In this document: positions 8,445 through 16,772 of the stretch, in pieces
How the letters are laid out: every line of letters starts with the position of its first letter
Position numbering within the stretch: the first letter of the stretch is position 1
Notes under the pieces: model-generated
The model's input: only the letters and a program-made list of their open reading frames with translations
What the model was told of the DNA's origin: nothing
Databases searched by the model: none
Assembly (NCBI RefSeq): GCF_042661605.1
Contig: NZ_JBHSWJ010000002.1
Location: forward strand, 3,534,001 to 3,598,000
DNA: 64,000 bases
Reading direction: 5' to 3'
Origin: Branchiibius cervicis
GTDB taxonomy: Bacteria; Actinomycetota; Actinomycetes; Actinomycetales; Dermatophilaceae
Position numbers and translations under genes: made by a program

Positions 8445-9536
8445 ATGGGATCTATCCGCGTCGCCGTCGTCGGCGTCGGCAACTGCGCCAGCTCGCTGGT
8501 CCAGGGTGTCGAGTACTACAAGAACGCCCCGGCGGACAGCACGGTCCCCGGCCTGATGCACGTGAAGTTCGGTGACTACCACGTCGGCGACGTCGAGTTC
8601 GTCGCCGCGTTCGACGTGGACGCCAAGAAGGTCGGCTTCGACCTGTCCGAGGCGATCAACGCGTCCGAGAACAACACGATCAAGATCGCCGACGTGCCGC
8701 CGACCGGCGTCACCGTGCAGCGCGGTCACACCCTCGATGGCATCGGCAAGTACTACGCCCTGACCATCGATGAGTCCGACGCCGAGCCCGTGGACGTCGT
8801 ACAGGCCCTCAAGGACGCCAAGGCCGACGTGCTGGTCTCCTACCTTCCGGTGGGTTCGGAAGAGGCCGACAAGTTCTACGCGCAGTGCGCGATCGACGCG
8901 GGCGTGGCCTTCGTCAACGCGCTGCCGGTCTTCATCGCCTCCGACCCGGAGTGGGCCGCGAAGTTCGAGGCCGCGGGTGTGCCGATCATCGGCGACGACA
9001 TCAAGTCCCAGGTCGGCGCGACCATCACCCACCGCGTCATGGCCAAGCTGTTCGAGGACCGCGGGGTCACGCTGGACCGCACTTACCAGCTGAACGTCGG
9101 CGGCAACATGGACTTCAAGAACATGCTCGAGCGCGAGCGCCTGGAGTCCAAGAAGGTCTCCAAGACCCAGGCCGTGACCAGCAACCTGAACGGTCCGCTG
9201 TCGGGCAAGATCAACGACAAGAACGTGCACATCGGCCCGTCGGACTATGTCGCGTGGCTCGATGACCGCAAGTGGGCCTACGTGCGGCTCGAGGGTCGCG
9301 CCTTCGGCGACGTGCCGTTGAACCTCGAATACAAGCTCGAGGTCTGGGACTCCCCCAACTCGGCCGGCATCATCATCGACGCGATCCGTGCGGCCAAGAT
9401 CGCCAAGGACCGCGGCATCGGTGGCGCGCTGCTGTCCGCCTCGTCCTACCTGATGAAGTCCCCGCCGGAGCAGCGCGAGGACACCGAGGGCCGGGCTCGC
9501 CTGGAGGCGTTCATCGCCGGCACCGAGGCTCGCTAA
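8445..9536 (+). CDS. ino1: inositol-3-phosphate (myo-inositol-1-phosphate) synthase
   Basis: The 363-residue product begins MGSIRVAVVGVGNCASSLVQGVEYY, the Rossmann NAD-binding motif of inositol-phosphate synthase, and contains GDDIKSQVGATITHR and LNVGGNMDFKNM, diagnostic of this family. It converts glucose 6-phosphate to inositol 3-phosphate, the precursor of mycothiol and phosphatidylinositol in Actinomycetota. The second ATG (8445) is preferred because it stands 8 nt after AAGGAG; an ATG two codons earlier is only 2 nt away from it. It is co-transcribed with the PadR gene and followed by a terminator. Confidence 0.95.
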   Translation: MGSIRVAVVGVGNCASSLVQGVEYYKNAPADSTVPGLMHVKFGDYHVGDVEFVAAFDVDAKKVGFDLSEAINASENNTIKIADVPPTGVTVQRGHTLDGIGKYYALTIDESDAEPVDVVQALKDAKADVLVSYLPVGSEEADKFYAQCAIDAGVAFVNALPVFIASDPEWAAKFEAAGVPIIGDDIKSQVGATITHRVMAKLFEDRGVTLDRTYQLNVGGNMDFKNMLERERLESKKVSKTQAVTSNLNGPLSGKINDKNVHIGPSDYVAWLDDRKWAYVRLEGRAFGDVPLNLEYKLEVWDSPNSAGIIIDAIRAAKIAKDRGIGGALLSASSYLMKSPPEQREDTEGRARLEAFIAGTEAR

Positions 9537-9552
9537 CTGCTGATCGACGTAC

Positions 9553-9583
9553 GGCGGTCCATCCCTTTGCGGGGTGGACCGCC
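9553..9583 (+). terminator. terminator after ino1
   Basis: A GGCGGTCCA(T)CCC / GGG(G)TGGACCGCC hairpin with a short TTTGC-type loop is followed by GTTCTCGTGT, 16 bp after the ino1 stop. Confidence 0.7.
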
Positions 9584-9710
9584 GTTCTCGTGTGCCCCAG
9601 ATTGGTGTTCCTTCCGATTCTGAGGGGATCGCCCGTTCTGAGGGTGGCTGTCGGCTGGTGCTCCCTCAGAAGCCGCGCTCTCCTCAGGAACCGTGCCGGC
9701 AAGTCCACCG

Positions 9711-10118
9711 TCAGCGGGTCGGGGTCACGGTGACCGTGTAGCGATATTCGACGCCTACCTCGCACCCGTTCTGGACCTGGGTCGAGGGGGTAGCCGTCGG
9801 GGTCGCCGTCACGGGCGCGGCGATCGGCGATCCGTTGACCGAGACCTTCGCGGTGATCGTGGAGACCGGGTTGGGGACGGTGATCTCGAGAGGCACTTCG
9901 ACGCAATCGGTCGTCGACGCGGTCGCCCACGAGCAAGCTGCTTTGTCGCAGATCCCAGCAGCCGCAGCCGTCGGGATTCCGGCACCGACGACGATTGCCT
10001 GGTCGGCCTCCATGCGGCTGGCCGTGCACGCGCGGTTATCGAACGACGAGCACCCTGTCAGCAGGCCAACGCTGCACAGCATCCCGGCCGCCGCGACCGC
10101 CCGGCCCATGCTCACCAT
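9711..10118 (-). CDS. putative lipoprotein of unknown function
   Basis: The 135-residue protein starts MVSMGRAVAAAGMLCSVGLLTGCSS; LLTGC is a lipobox, so the mature protein should begin at a lipidated Cys near residue 22 on the outer face of the membrane. The mature part has further Cys residues (ACTAS, GICDKAACSW, TDCVEV, NGCEVG), probably disulfide-bonded, and ends in TVTVTPTR. No family was recognised. The ATG at 10118 is chosen because a TATGGT -10 element lies 6 nt upstream. It sits 56 bp downstream of the stop of the membrane-protein gene at 10175-10978, and both are read leftward. Confidence 0.6.
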   Translation of the reverse strand: MVSMGRAVAAAGMLCSVGLLTGCSSFDNRACTASRMEADQAIVVGAGIPTAAAAGICDKAACSWATASTTDCVEVPLEITVPNPVSTITAKVSVNGSPIAAPVTATPTATPSTQVQNGCEVGVEYRYTVTVTPTR

Positions 10119-10124
10119 GCGGCC

Positions 10125-10130
10125 ACCATA
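10125..10130 (-). promoter_or_regulatory. -10 element of the lipoprotein gene (leaderless start)
   Basis: TATGGT on the minus strand lies 6 nt before the ATG at 10118. The 16-base block around it is nearly identical to the one before the HTH regulator gene at 54591 (AATGCCNTTCTATGGT in both). Confidence 0.45.
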
Positions 10131-10174
10131 GAACGGCATTTCCATCGGACGACCGCTAGCCGTCGTCTGACCTC

Positions 10175-10978
10175 TCAGAGGTCGAGATCTCCCGGCCGGT
10201 TGCCGAACTTCTCCCGCAAGAACCGCTCGCTGGCGACCATCTGATCGCCGCTGGCCATCGCCGCCGACACCAATTGCTGGTCGACGCCCTTGATCAGCAG
10301 GTCGAGCTGTTCGTTGAGCAGGTCGGCGCCGGTCTTGCCGTCCACCAGCACGGTGGTCTGCGCCGTCGACGGCGGCAACGCCAAGTAGGACTTGATCGCG
10401 TTCGGTGCGAAGTCGTCGCGGATCTGCTCGAGACCGAATCCCTGCAGCCCGGAGGACAATCCGCGATCCTGCACGTACTTCGAGGCCTCCACCAGGCGAT
10501 CGTGCAACGCGCCCACCCGCTCACGGCTGGATGCCGGCAGCCGGGTGTCGGCGGCGTACTCCAGCAGTCCCTGCTCGGCGCGGGTGACCGGAGTCTCGGG
10601 CACCGGCGGGTCGTAGGGCCGGCGCCGACGAGGAGTTCCAGCGATCGGCGGCTCATAAGGGCGGTGACGGTGCGGCATGGGGTTATCGCAGCATGATTGA
10701 CCGGCGCCTTGATCGGCCATCTGCTGCCACCTTCCTTCGATCTGCGCACGCCGGGCCGCCTTCAGTGAGCGCTTGTGCTCCCGACGGACCGGTCCCAGCA
10801 CAACCCAGCCTACGAAGAGGAATGGCAAAAGGGTGAATACCCAGCCCGCTCCGAAGACTCCGCACAGGACCAACCCGAGGAACGCGCCACCGGTCAGGTC
10901 ACGCGGCAGACGTCCGGTCATGCGACCGACGAGCAGCGCCAAGCAGGCAACTGCGAAGACGGTAGCGACGATCGGCAT
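10175..10978 (-). CDS. membrane protein of unknown function with a cytosolic C-terminal domain
   Basis: The 267-residue product has two N-terminal membrane helices (about residues 2-19 and 31-62), then a basic segment (VRREHKRSLKAARRAQ) and a short near-repeat, RPYEPPIAGTP and RPYDPPVPETP. A predicted helical cytosolic domain follows (about 130-267) with VLVDGKTGADLLNEQLDLLIKGVDQQLV. I recognise no family. The ATG at 10978 follows GAAGGAATCCC. It is divergent from the biotin carrier gene, and two strong palindromes lie in the shared upstream region. The downstream lipoprotein gene suggests a functional pair, but this is conjecture. Confidence 0.6.
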   Translation of the reverse strand: MPIVATVFAVACLALLVGRMTGRLPRDLTGGAFLGLVLCGVFGAGWVFTLLPFLFVGWVVLGPVRREHKRSLKAARRAQIEGRWQQMADQGAGQSCCDNPMPHRHRPYEPPIAGTPRRRRPYDPPVPETPVTRAEQGLLEYAADTRLPASSRERVGALHDRLVEASKYVQDRGLSSGLQGFGLEQIRDDFAPNAIKSYLALPPSTAQTTVLVDGKTGADLLNEQLDLLIKGVDQQLVSAAMASGDQMVASERFLREKFGNRPGDLDL

Positions 10979-11010
10979 GGGATTCCTTCACTCGGAACGG
11001 CTCGGCAAAT

Positions 11011-11066
11011 TCACGATACATCGTGACATGGTCCCCCAGTCATGACCGATGTCACGACTGGGGGAC
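11011..11066. promoter_or_regulatory. two adjacent palindromes in a divergent intergenic region
   Basis: TCACGAT-AC-ATCGTGA (11011-11026) is a 16-bp palindrome. Five bases later comes a longer inverted repeat with perfect 11-bp arms GTCCCCCAGTC/GACTGGGGGAC (11031-11041, 11056-11066) and a 14-nt centre. Both lie between the divergent membrane-protein gene and the biotin carrier gene. The first looks like a protein-binding operator; the second could be a hairpin or an operator. Confidence 0.5.
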
Positions 11067-11158
11067 ATGCGGTTGTGTGTAGAACGCACAAAGAACGGCT
11101 GGGGTTTCCGGCGGTTCGCACGGCGCGGCGCGATCGGCTCCGGTGCTTGACTGACCAG

Positions 11159-11380
11159 GTGCCCCATCAGGAGATTGCCTCGGACCTGGTTGCCGAGGTT
11201 GCTGCCGTCCATGTGTCCGTCGGCGATCAGGTCGAGGCTGGCCAGGAGCTGGTCCTCCTGGAGTCCATGAAGATGGAGATTCCGGTGACGCCCGAGTTCG
11301 CCGGAACCGTGACCGCCGTGCGCGTGCGCCGGGGTGACGTGGTGCAGGAGGGCGAGGTCCTCGTCGTCGTGACGGACTAG
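11159..11380 (+). CDS. biotin/lipoyl-binding carrier protein
   Basis: This 73-residue protein is a single biotinyl domain. The modification motif ESMKMEIPV holds the biotin-accepting Lys (about residue 39), flanked by the Gly turns VGDQVEAGQ and RRGDVVQEGE. Small stand-alone biotinylated proteins of this size occur in Actinomycetota, for example TB7.3 in M. tuberculosis, and probably carry carboxybiotin for an acyl-CoA carboxylase. The GTG at 11159 gives a domain of normal length; no good ribosome binding site is seen, and an upstream TTG at 11147 is possible. No carboxylase gene is nearby. Confidence 0.75.
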   Translation: MPHQEIASDLVAEVAAVHVSVGDQVEAGQELVLLESMKMEIPVTPEFAGTVTAVRVRRGDVVQEGEVLVVVTD

Positions 11381-11409
11381 GACCGCGAGCGGCGGGTACG
11401 CCGAGTGGT

Positions 11410-12099
11410 TCAGTCCGTGCCCGGGTCGGCCGCCGCGCTGGCCGGGCAGCCGTAGCGCAGACCGTCGAAAATCAGGTCCACCAGCGGCAGCGCCGTGTCG
11501 TTGGCATCGTTGCCGTTGTTCGTTGCGGCCAAGCAGATTCCGCCCAGCGCGCGGGTGATCTCGCTGGCGCTGACGTCGGGCCGCACGGCGCCGGACTCGA
11601 TCGCCGGCTGCAGGACCCGGTCGGCGGAGGCGAGCAACTTTTCCCTGGTCCCCTCGAAGGGCGTCTGGTTGGTGCTCTGCATCGAACGCAGCAGGTTGAC
11701 CATGCCCCGTTTGACCGCATAGAAGTCGACGAAACCGCGCATCCATTCGTGCAACGCCTCGGCCGGTGCGAACTGCGCCGGTAGCTCCTGCGAACGCTGC
11801 TCCAGGGCGCTCACCTGGTCGGCGTACACCGCCAGCACCAGGTCTTCACGGGTGGGGAAGTTGCGGTAGAGGGTGCCGATCCCGACTCCGGCAGCCGCGG
11901 CGATGTCCTCGAGCGAGACCTCGACACCCTGCTGGGCGAAGGCATCCGCAGCGGCCGTCAGCAACTTCGCCCGGTTGCGGGCAGCGTCGGCACGCAACGG
12001 CTTCTTCGCTTCTGTGGCAACGGGATTCGCGCTTCCTGAAACCGTCTCAGTCCCCTGATTACGCGACACCGTCGTCGACGTTTCCCCCATGGACTCCAC
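11410..12099 (-). CDS. TetR/AcrR-family repressor, probably of the adjacent MFS pump
   Basis: The 229-residue protein has a 30-residue polar leader, then a TetR helix-turn-helix: LLTAAADAFAQQGVEVSLEDIAAAAGVGIGTLYRNFPTREDL (about residues 46-88), and a helical ligand-binding C-terminal domain. It is divergent from the MFS drug-efflux gene at 12223, and two copies of CGGAG-N5-CTCCG lie between them, which is the usual layout of a TetR repressor controlling a pump and itself. The ATG at 12099 is used; a second ATG three codons on is possible. Confidence 0.88.
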   Translation of the reverse strand: MESMGETSTTVSRNQGTETVSGSANPVATEAKKPLRADAARNRAKLLTAAADAFAQQGVEVSLEDIAAAAGVGIGTLYRNFPTREDLVLAVYADQVSALEQRSQELPAQFAPAEALHEWMRGFVDFYAVKRGMVNLLRSMQSTNQTPFEGTREKLLASADRVLQPAIESGAVRPDVSASEITRALGGICLAATNNGNDANDTALPLVDLIFDGLRYGCPASAAADPGTD

Positions 12100-12127
12100 A
12101 CCACCTTCGAGGCACCACTTGCATAAC

Positions 12128-12177
12128 CGGAGGTTGCCTCCGTATATTCGTCATATCGCAAGCGGAGAAATCCTCCG
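12128..12177. promoter_or_regulatory. two CGGAG-N5-CTCCG operators between TetR and MFS genes
   Basis: CGGAG-GTTGC-CTCCG (12128-12142) and CGGAG-AAATC-CTCCG (12163-12177) have identical half-sites and spacers of equal length, with centres 35 bp apart. The second copy is extended to AAGCGGAG/CTCCGCTT. They lie between divergent TetR and MFS genes and are the probable binding sites of that TetR. Confidence 0.7.
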
Positions 12178-12222
12178 CTTCAGTCGATTCTACGCCCCAC
12201 ACTCCTTGAAGGGCTAACTGAC

Positions 12223-13725
12223 ATGACCCACACCGATACCACCCGTAGTGCCTCCCCCGATACCTCATCCCCTCCCGCCGGGCGGATGTCGCGCCGTACC
12301 GGCGTCATCGTCGCGGTGGTGCTGATCACCCAGCTGATGATCGTGCTGGACGCGGCCATCGTGAACATCGCCCTGCCGGACATCCAGCGGGAACTGTCGA
12401 TGAACTCCGCCAGCCTGTCCTGGGTGGTCAACGCCTACACCCTCGCGTTCGGCGGCCTGCTGCTGCTCGGCTCGCGGCTGGGAGACATCGCCGGCCGACG
12501 AGCGACCTTCCTGGCCGGATTGGCGCTGTTCACCGGCTCCTCGATCCTCGGCGGGTTCGCCACCAACGCCGCGGTCCTGCTCAGCGCTCGCGCGGTGCAG
12601 GGCGTCGGCGCTGCGATGCTCGCACCCGCTGCGCTCACCATCCTGATGTCCAGCGTCGCCCCGGGACGGCAGCAGACCCGCGCGATCGGTTGGTACACCG
12701 TGGTCTCCGCCTCAGGCGCAGCGATCGGCCTGATCGCCGGCGGCCTCCTGACCGACCTCGCCTCCTGGCGCTGGGTGTTCTTCGTCAACGCACCGATCGG
12801 TGTGGCCGTCTTCGCGGCGGCACTGATCGTCCTGCCCCGGACCGGCCGGACCCGCACGCCGGCCGATGCCCTCGGCGCCGTACTGGTGACCCTGGGGATG
12901 AGCACCGTCGTCTACGGGTTCATCCGGGCCGCCGAGGACGGCTGGGGCGATGCCGGCACCTTGATCGCCTTCGTTACCGGCGTCGTCCTGCTGGGTGCGT
13001 TCCTGCTGAACGAGTCGATGGTCAGTCACCCGATCACCCCGTTGCGGCTCTTCGCCCACCGGGAGCGCTCCACGGCGTACGTCGCGCGGCTGCTCCTCGT
13101 GGCCGGCTCGATGGGCGCGTTCTTCTTCATGAGCCAGTACCTGCAGCTGGTGCTCGGTTGGACGCCTCTGCAGACCGGCCTGGCCTTCCTGCCCATCCCG
13201 CTCTCGGTCTTCTCCTCCTCGCAGATCGTGTCCCGGTGGCTGGCCGACCGCTACAGCGTGCGGGTGATCGCCGGCATCGGAATGGCGCTCTCGGCGATCG
13301 GGCTGGGATCCATGGCGCTGGTGCTCGGTGCGCACACGTCGTACGCCGCGATGGTGCTGCCGATGATCCTGCTCGGCCTCGGCAACGGCACCGCGTTCGT
13401 CCCGCTGACCGCCGCCGGACTGACCGGTGTGGAACCGGCCGACCGCGGGGTGGCCTCGGGTCTGGTCAACGTCACCCAGCAACTGGGCGGCGCCCTGGGC
13501 CTGGCCGTCCTGGTCACGGTGTTCGCGACGGCGCACCCCGCCTCGAGCGCACCGGCAGCGGTGACCGACGCCTTCGTGACCGGCGCCGACCGAGGGTTCG
13601 CGGTGGCCGGGGGCCTGCTCGCGGTGGGCTTCGGGGTGCTGATGGTGGCCCTGCGCCCCCGTCGCGGTGGCCGCGGCAAGCACGAGCTGGCTCTGGACGA
13701 CGAGCTGATCCTCGCGGAAAGCTGA
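12223..13725 (+). CDS. MFS multidrug efflux transporter, DHA2 (EmrB/QacA) type
   Basis: The 500-residue product has about 14 membrane helices. The DHA2 motif A is visible (GSRLGDIAGRRATFLAG, about residues 85-101), together with motif C-like GAAIGLIAGGLL and the first-helix motif LDAAIVNIALPDIQ. Such pumps export cationic or lipophilic drugs by proton antiport. A polar 25-residue head precedes the first helix. GAAGGGC precedes the ATG by 9 nt. Two TetR-type operators lie upstream and a strong terminator lies downstream. The substrate cannot be inferred. Confidence 0.92.
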   Translation: MTHTDTTRSASPDTSSPPAGRMSRRTGVIVAVVLITQLMIVLDAAIVNIALPDIQRELSMNSASLSWVVNAYTLAFGGLLLLGSRLGDIAGRRATFLAGLALFTGSSILGGFATNAAVLLSARAVQGVGAAMLAPAALTILMSSVAPGRQQTRAIGWYTVVSASGAAIGLIAGGLLTDLASWRWVFFVNAPIGVAVFAAALIVLPRTGRTRTPADALGAVLVTLGMSTVVYGFIRAAEDGWGDAGTLIAFVTGVVLLGAFLLNESMVSHPITPLRLFAHRERSTAYVARLLLVAGSMGAFFFMSQYLQLVLGWTPLQTGLAFLPIPLSVFSSSQIVSRWLADRYSVRVIAGIGMALSAIGLGSMALVLGAHTSYAAMVLPMILLGLGNGTAFVPLTAAGLTGVEPADRGVASGLVNVTQQLGGALGLAVLVTVFATAHPASSAPAAVTDAFVTGADRGFAVAGGLLAVGFGVLMVALRPRRGGRGKHELALDDELILAES

Positions 13726-13754
13726 TCCATCGAACGTGCCTGTGCTCTGGAAAT

Positions 13755-13789
13755 CGTTGCCCCACTCGTCGCCGACGGGTGGGGCAACG
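13755..13789 (+). terminator. terminator after the MFS gene
   Basis: Perfect 11-bp arms CGTTGCCCCAC/GTGGGGCAACG, continued by CGTC/GACG inside, form a strong hairpin 30 bp after the MFS stop and before the next gene. Confidence 0.75.
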
Positions 13790-13871
13790 GTTACCGAACC
13801 GGTGTCCTGACCAGGGAATGCAACGCCCCGCCCGCCGGTTGCCGCGAACAGGACCCACGAAAGGACTGACC

Positions 13872-14741
13872 ATGACCATCCTTGTCACCGGCGCCTCCGG
13901 ACACCTCGGTCGCCTCGCCATCGACGCATTGCTGGAGCGCGGCGTCCCGGCGAACCAGATCATCGCCGGAGCTCGCACACCGGACAAGATCGCGGACCTG
14001 ATCGACCGCGGGGTGGGTGCCGCCGAGCTCGACTACGACCGGCCCGAGACGATCCTGGCCGCAATGGTGGGCGCCGAGCCGGTGGACAAGGTGCTGCTGG
14101 TCTCAGGCAGCGAGGTCGGCCATCGGGTCGCCCAACACACCGCGGTCATCGAAGTGGCCGCCTCCCGCGAGACCATCACCGAATTCGTCTACACCTCAGC
14201 GCCGTTCGCGACCACGAGCCGCCTGATCCTGGCTCCTGAGCACAAGGCCACCGAGGAAGCGCTCGCGACCAGCGGACTTCCGACGGTGATCCTGCGCAAC
14301 AACTGGTACAACGAGAACTACCTGCCGAAGCTGGACGAGGTCCGCGACAGCGGGGTGCTGCTCGGCAGCGCCCGCGAGGGCAAGGTGGCCTCCGCGTCGC
14401 GCAAGGACTTCGCCGAAGCCGCTGCCGTGGTGCTCACCACCGGCGGGCACGTCGGCAAGGTCTATGAGCTGGCCGGTGACACCGCCTGGACGTACGACGA
14501 TCTGGCGGCGGCGCTGGGTGAGGTACTGGGCCGCGCCGTGGTCAGCAAGGACGTGTCGACGCAGGAACACGTCGAGGCGTTGAAGCACGCCGGACTGCCC
14601 GACGGCGCCATCGGCTTCGTGACCGGTCTGGACGCCAACATCGCCGAGGGCGACCTGGCCTTCACCGACGGGACGCTGTCGCGGTTGATCGGTCGCCCGA
14701 CGACCCCGCTGATCGACACCCTGCGGTCGGCTCAGTCCTGA
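13872..14741 (+). CDS. QorB-like NAD(P)H:quinone oxidoreductase (atypical SDR, NmrA-like)
   Basis: The 289-residue protein starts MTILVTGASGHLGRLAIDALLERGVP, a Rossmann TGASGxLG NAD(P)-binding motif, followed by AGARTPDKIADL, KVLLVSGSEVG and the AEHKATEEALATSGLP helix typical of the QorB/YtfG-like atypical SDR group. Members reduce quinones or serve as redox sensors. AAAGGAC lies 6 nt before the ATG. It follows the drug-efflux pump but is separated from it by a terminator. Its 3' end overlaps that of the convergent pcnA by 10 bp. Confidence 0.85.
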   Translation: MTILVTGASGHLGRLAIDALLERGVPANQIIAGARTPDKIADLIDRGVGAAELDYDRPETILAAMVGAEPVDKVLLVSGSEVGHRVAQHTAVIEVAASRETITEFVYTSAPFATTSRLILAPEHKATEEALATSGLPTVILRNNWYNENYLPKLDEVRDSGVLLGSAREGKVASASRKDFAEAAAVVLTTGGHVGKVYELAGDTAWTYDDLAAALGEVLGRAVVSKDVSTQEHVEALKHAGLPDGAIGFVTGLDANIAEGDLAFTDGTLSRLIGRPTTPLIDTLRSAQS

Positions 14742-16225
14742 GCCTGCTGTTGCTGCGCCCACCAGCGCAGCAACTCCTGCCGGGCCGCGTCGGGACCGAC
14801 GGGGCCGGCGTCCAAGCGGAACTCCAGCAGGTGCTTGTAGGCCCGCCCCAACAGCGGACCCGGTGTGATGCCGAGGGTTTCGGCGATCTGGTTGCCGTCC
14901 AGCTCCGGACGGACGGCGGCCAGCTCCTCGGCCTCCTGCACCGCGGCGATCCGCCGCTCCAGGCTGTCGTAGGACGCCGCGAGCGCCGCGGCCCGCCGTT
15001 TGTTGCGAGTGGTGGAGTCCGAGCGGGTGAGCAGATGCAACCGGGACAGCAGCGGCCCGGCGTCGGTGACGTAGCGGCGAACGGCTGAGTCGGTCCACTC
15101 CCCGCCGCCGTAGCCGTGGAAGCGCAGGTGCAGCTCGACCAGCCGGGACACGTCTTTGACGATGTCACCCGGGTAGCGCAGCGCCTTCAGCCGCTTCTTG
15201 GTCAGCTTCGCGCCGACCATCTCGTGGTGGTGGAAGGAGACCCCGCCACCGGACTCGAAGCGGCGGGTCGCGGGTTTGCCGATGTCGTGCAGCAGCGCCG
15301 CCAGCCGCAGGACCAGGTCGGGTCCGGGCACCGGCTCGACCGGGCCCAGTCCGGGCACCTGCCGCGGACCTTCCAGCGCGATCGCCTGCTCAAGCACCGT
15401 CAGGGAGTGCTCGTAGACGTCCTTGTGCCGATGGTGCTCGTCGACCTCCAGTTGCAGCGCCGGCAGCTCCGGCAGCATCACCGCCGCCAGGCCGGTGTCG
15501 ACCAGCAGCCGCAAGCCGGGCGTGGGGTGATCGGCCAGCAGCAGCTTGGACAACTCGTCGCGGATCCGTTCCGCGGAGATCATCTCCAGCGAGGGGGCCA
15601 TCGCCGTCATCGCGGCGACGACCTCGGCCGAAGCGGTGAAGCCCAGCTGGGCCACGAACCGCGCTGCACGCATCATCCGTAGCGGGTCATCGGCGAAGGA
15701 CTCCACAGCCGGTGCCGGCGTGCGCAGGATGCGGGACGCCAGGTCGGCCAGGCCGCCGAAGGGGTCGACGAATTCCGGCTCCGGCAGCCGCAACGCCATC
15801 GCGTTCACGGTGAAGTCGCGACGGCGCAGGTCATCGACCAGCGAATCGCCGAACATCACCTCCGGTTTGCGACTCGTGCGGTCGTAGACGTCGGCCCGGT
15901 AGGTCGTGATCTCGACCGTGTCCGGGCCGCGCTGACCGCCGATGGTGCCGAACGCCCGGCCCATGTCCCACGTCGCGTCGGCCCACTCGTCCAGGATCGC
16001 CTGGGTCTGTTCCGGGCTCGCGGACGTGGTGAAGTCCAGATCGCTGGGCGTGCGGCCCAGCAACGCGTCGCGCACCGGGCCGCCGACCAGTGCCAGTTCG
16101 TGTCCCTGCGCCGCGAACCGTGCGCCGAGATCGGTCAGCACCCCCAGGACGGGCGCCAGGTGACGTACGGCGCGAGCTTGCAACTCGGCGTACGGCAACT
16201 CGGACATGGGGTCGGGCTCGGGCAC
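14732..16225 (-). CDS. pcnA: CCA-adding tRNA nucleotidyltransferase / poly(A) polymerase family protein
   Basis: The 497-residue product has the class II nucleotidyltransferase head: LVGGPVRDALLGRTPSDLDFTT (about residues 46-67), with the catalytic DLD, and RRRDFTVNAMAL. Next come the RNA-binding DPLRMMRAARF block and an HD domain (LLHDIGKPATR) as in actinobacterial CCA enzymes. It adds or repairs the tRNA 3' CCA; the tRNA-Ile and tRNA-Ala genes here lack an encoded CCA. A TAACCT -10 element 6 nt upstream supports the GTG at 16225; an ATG at 16207 is the alternative. It is divergent from the Nudix gene, as in mycobacteria. Confidence 0.93.
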   Translation of the reverse strand: MPEPDPMSELPYAELQARAVRHLAPVLGVLTDLGARFAAQGHELALVGGPVRDALLGRTPSDLDFTTSASPEQTQAILDEWADATWDMGRAFGTIGGQRGPDTVEITTYRADVYDRTSRKPEVMFGDSLVDDLRRRDFTVNAMALRLPEPEFVDPFGGLADLASRILRTPAPAVESFADDPLRMMRAARFVAQLGFTASAEVVAAMTAMAPSLEMISAERIRDELSKLLLADHPTPGLRLLVDTGLAAVMLPELPALQLEVDEHHRHKDVYEHSLTVLEQAIALEGPRQVPGLGPVEPVPGPDLVLRLAALLHDIGKPATRRFESGGGVSFHHHEMVGAKLTKKRLKALRYPGDIVKDVSRLVELHLRFHGYGGGEWTDSAVRRYVTDAGPLLSRLHLLTRSDSTTRNKRRAAALAASYDSLERRIAAVQEAEELAAVRPELDGNQIAETLGITPGPLLGRAYKHLLEFRLDAGPVGPDAARQELLRWWAQQQQAQD

Positions 16226-16231
16226 CCGCCA

Positions 16232-16237
16232 AGGTTA
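16232..16237 (-). promoter_or_regulatory. -10 element of pcnA (leaderless start)
   Basis: TAACCT on the minus strand lies 6 nt before the GTG at 16225, with no ribosome binding site. Confidence 0.5.
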
Positions 16238-16269
16238 GGCGAAGACACCCCCGGCGGCGTGCCCGTGGT

Positions 16270-16275
16270 TACAGT
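16270..16275 (+). promoter_or_regulatory. -10 element of the Nudix gene (leaderless start)
   Basis: TACAGT lies 6 nt before the ATG at 16282, back to back with the pcnA promoter on the other strand. Confidence 0.5.
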
Positions 16276-16281
16276 GTTGAG

Positions 16282-16767
16282 ATGAGCCTGTCCCCGCCCC
16301 GAGCCAGCCGCAGCGTGCGGCGGCTGCCGGCGGTAGAGGAGATTTCCGCAGGTGGGGTGGTCATCGACGTCAACGACGGCCTGGCCTGGATCGCGTTGAT
16401 CGCGCGGCACAATCGTGCCGGCAAACTCGAGTGGTGCCTACCCAAGGGCCACGTCGAGCCCGGCGAGACTCTCGTCGAGACGGCGGTTCGCGAAGTCGCC
16501 GAGGAAACCGGCATCGTGGGCCAGGCACTGTTGACCCTGGGCACGATCGACTACTGGTTCACGACACCCAAGTTCCGGATCCACAAGCGCGTGCACCACT
16601 ATCTACTCGAGGCCGTCGGCGGATCGATCAGCGTCGAGGGCGACCCCGATCATGAGGCAGTGGACGCGCGATGGTTCCGGTTGGACACGGTGCACCGCTA
16701 TCTCACCTTCCCCAACGAACGCCGCATCGTGCAGCTCGCCTGGGAGCGTTTGGCCGGAACCGCCTGA
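16282..16767 (+). CDS. Nudix hydrolase (MutT4-like)
   Basis: The 161-residue protein contains a complete Nudix box, GHVEPGETLVETAVREVAEETGI (about residues 56-78), matching GX5EX7REUXEEXGU with the metal-binding glutamates in place. The core begins EEISAGGVVID. Family members cleave nucleoside diphosphates linked to another group, often oxidised nucleotides or diadenosine polyphosphates. The substrate cannot be told; position and sequence correspond to mycobacterial mutT4 between pcnA and the DUF6049 gene. The ATG at 16282 is chosen because a TACAGT -10 element lies 6 nt upstream; longer upstream readings run antisense to pcnA. Confidence 0.9.
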   Translation: MSLSPPRASRSVRRLPAVEEISAGGVVIDVNDGLAWIALIARHNRAGKLEWCLPKGHVEPGETLVETAVREVAEETGIVGQALLTLGTIDYWFTTPKFRIHKRVHHYLLEAVGGSISVEGDPDHEAVDARWFRLDTVHRYLTFPNERRIVQLAWERLAGTA

Positions 16768-16772
16768 GACTC

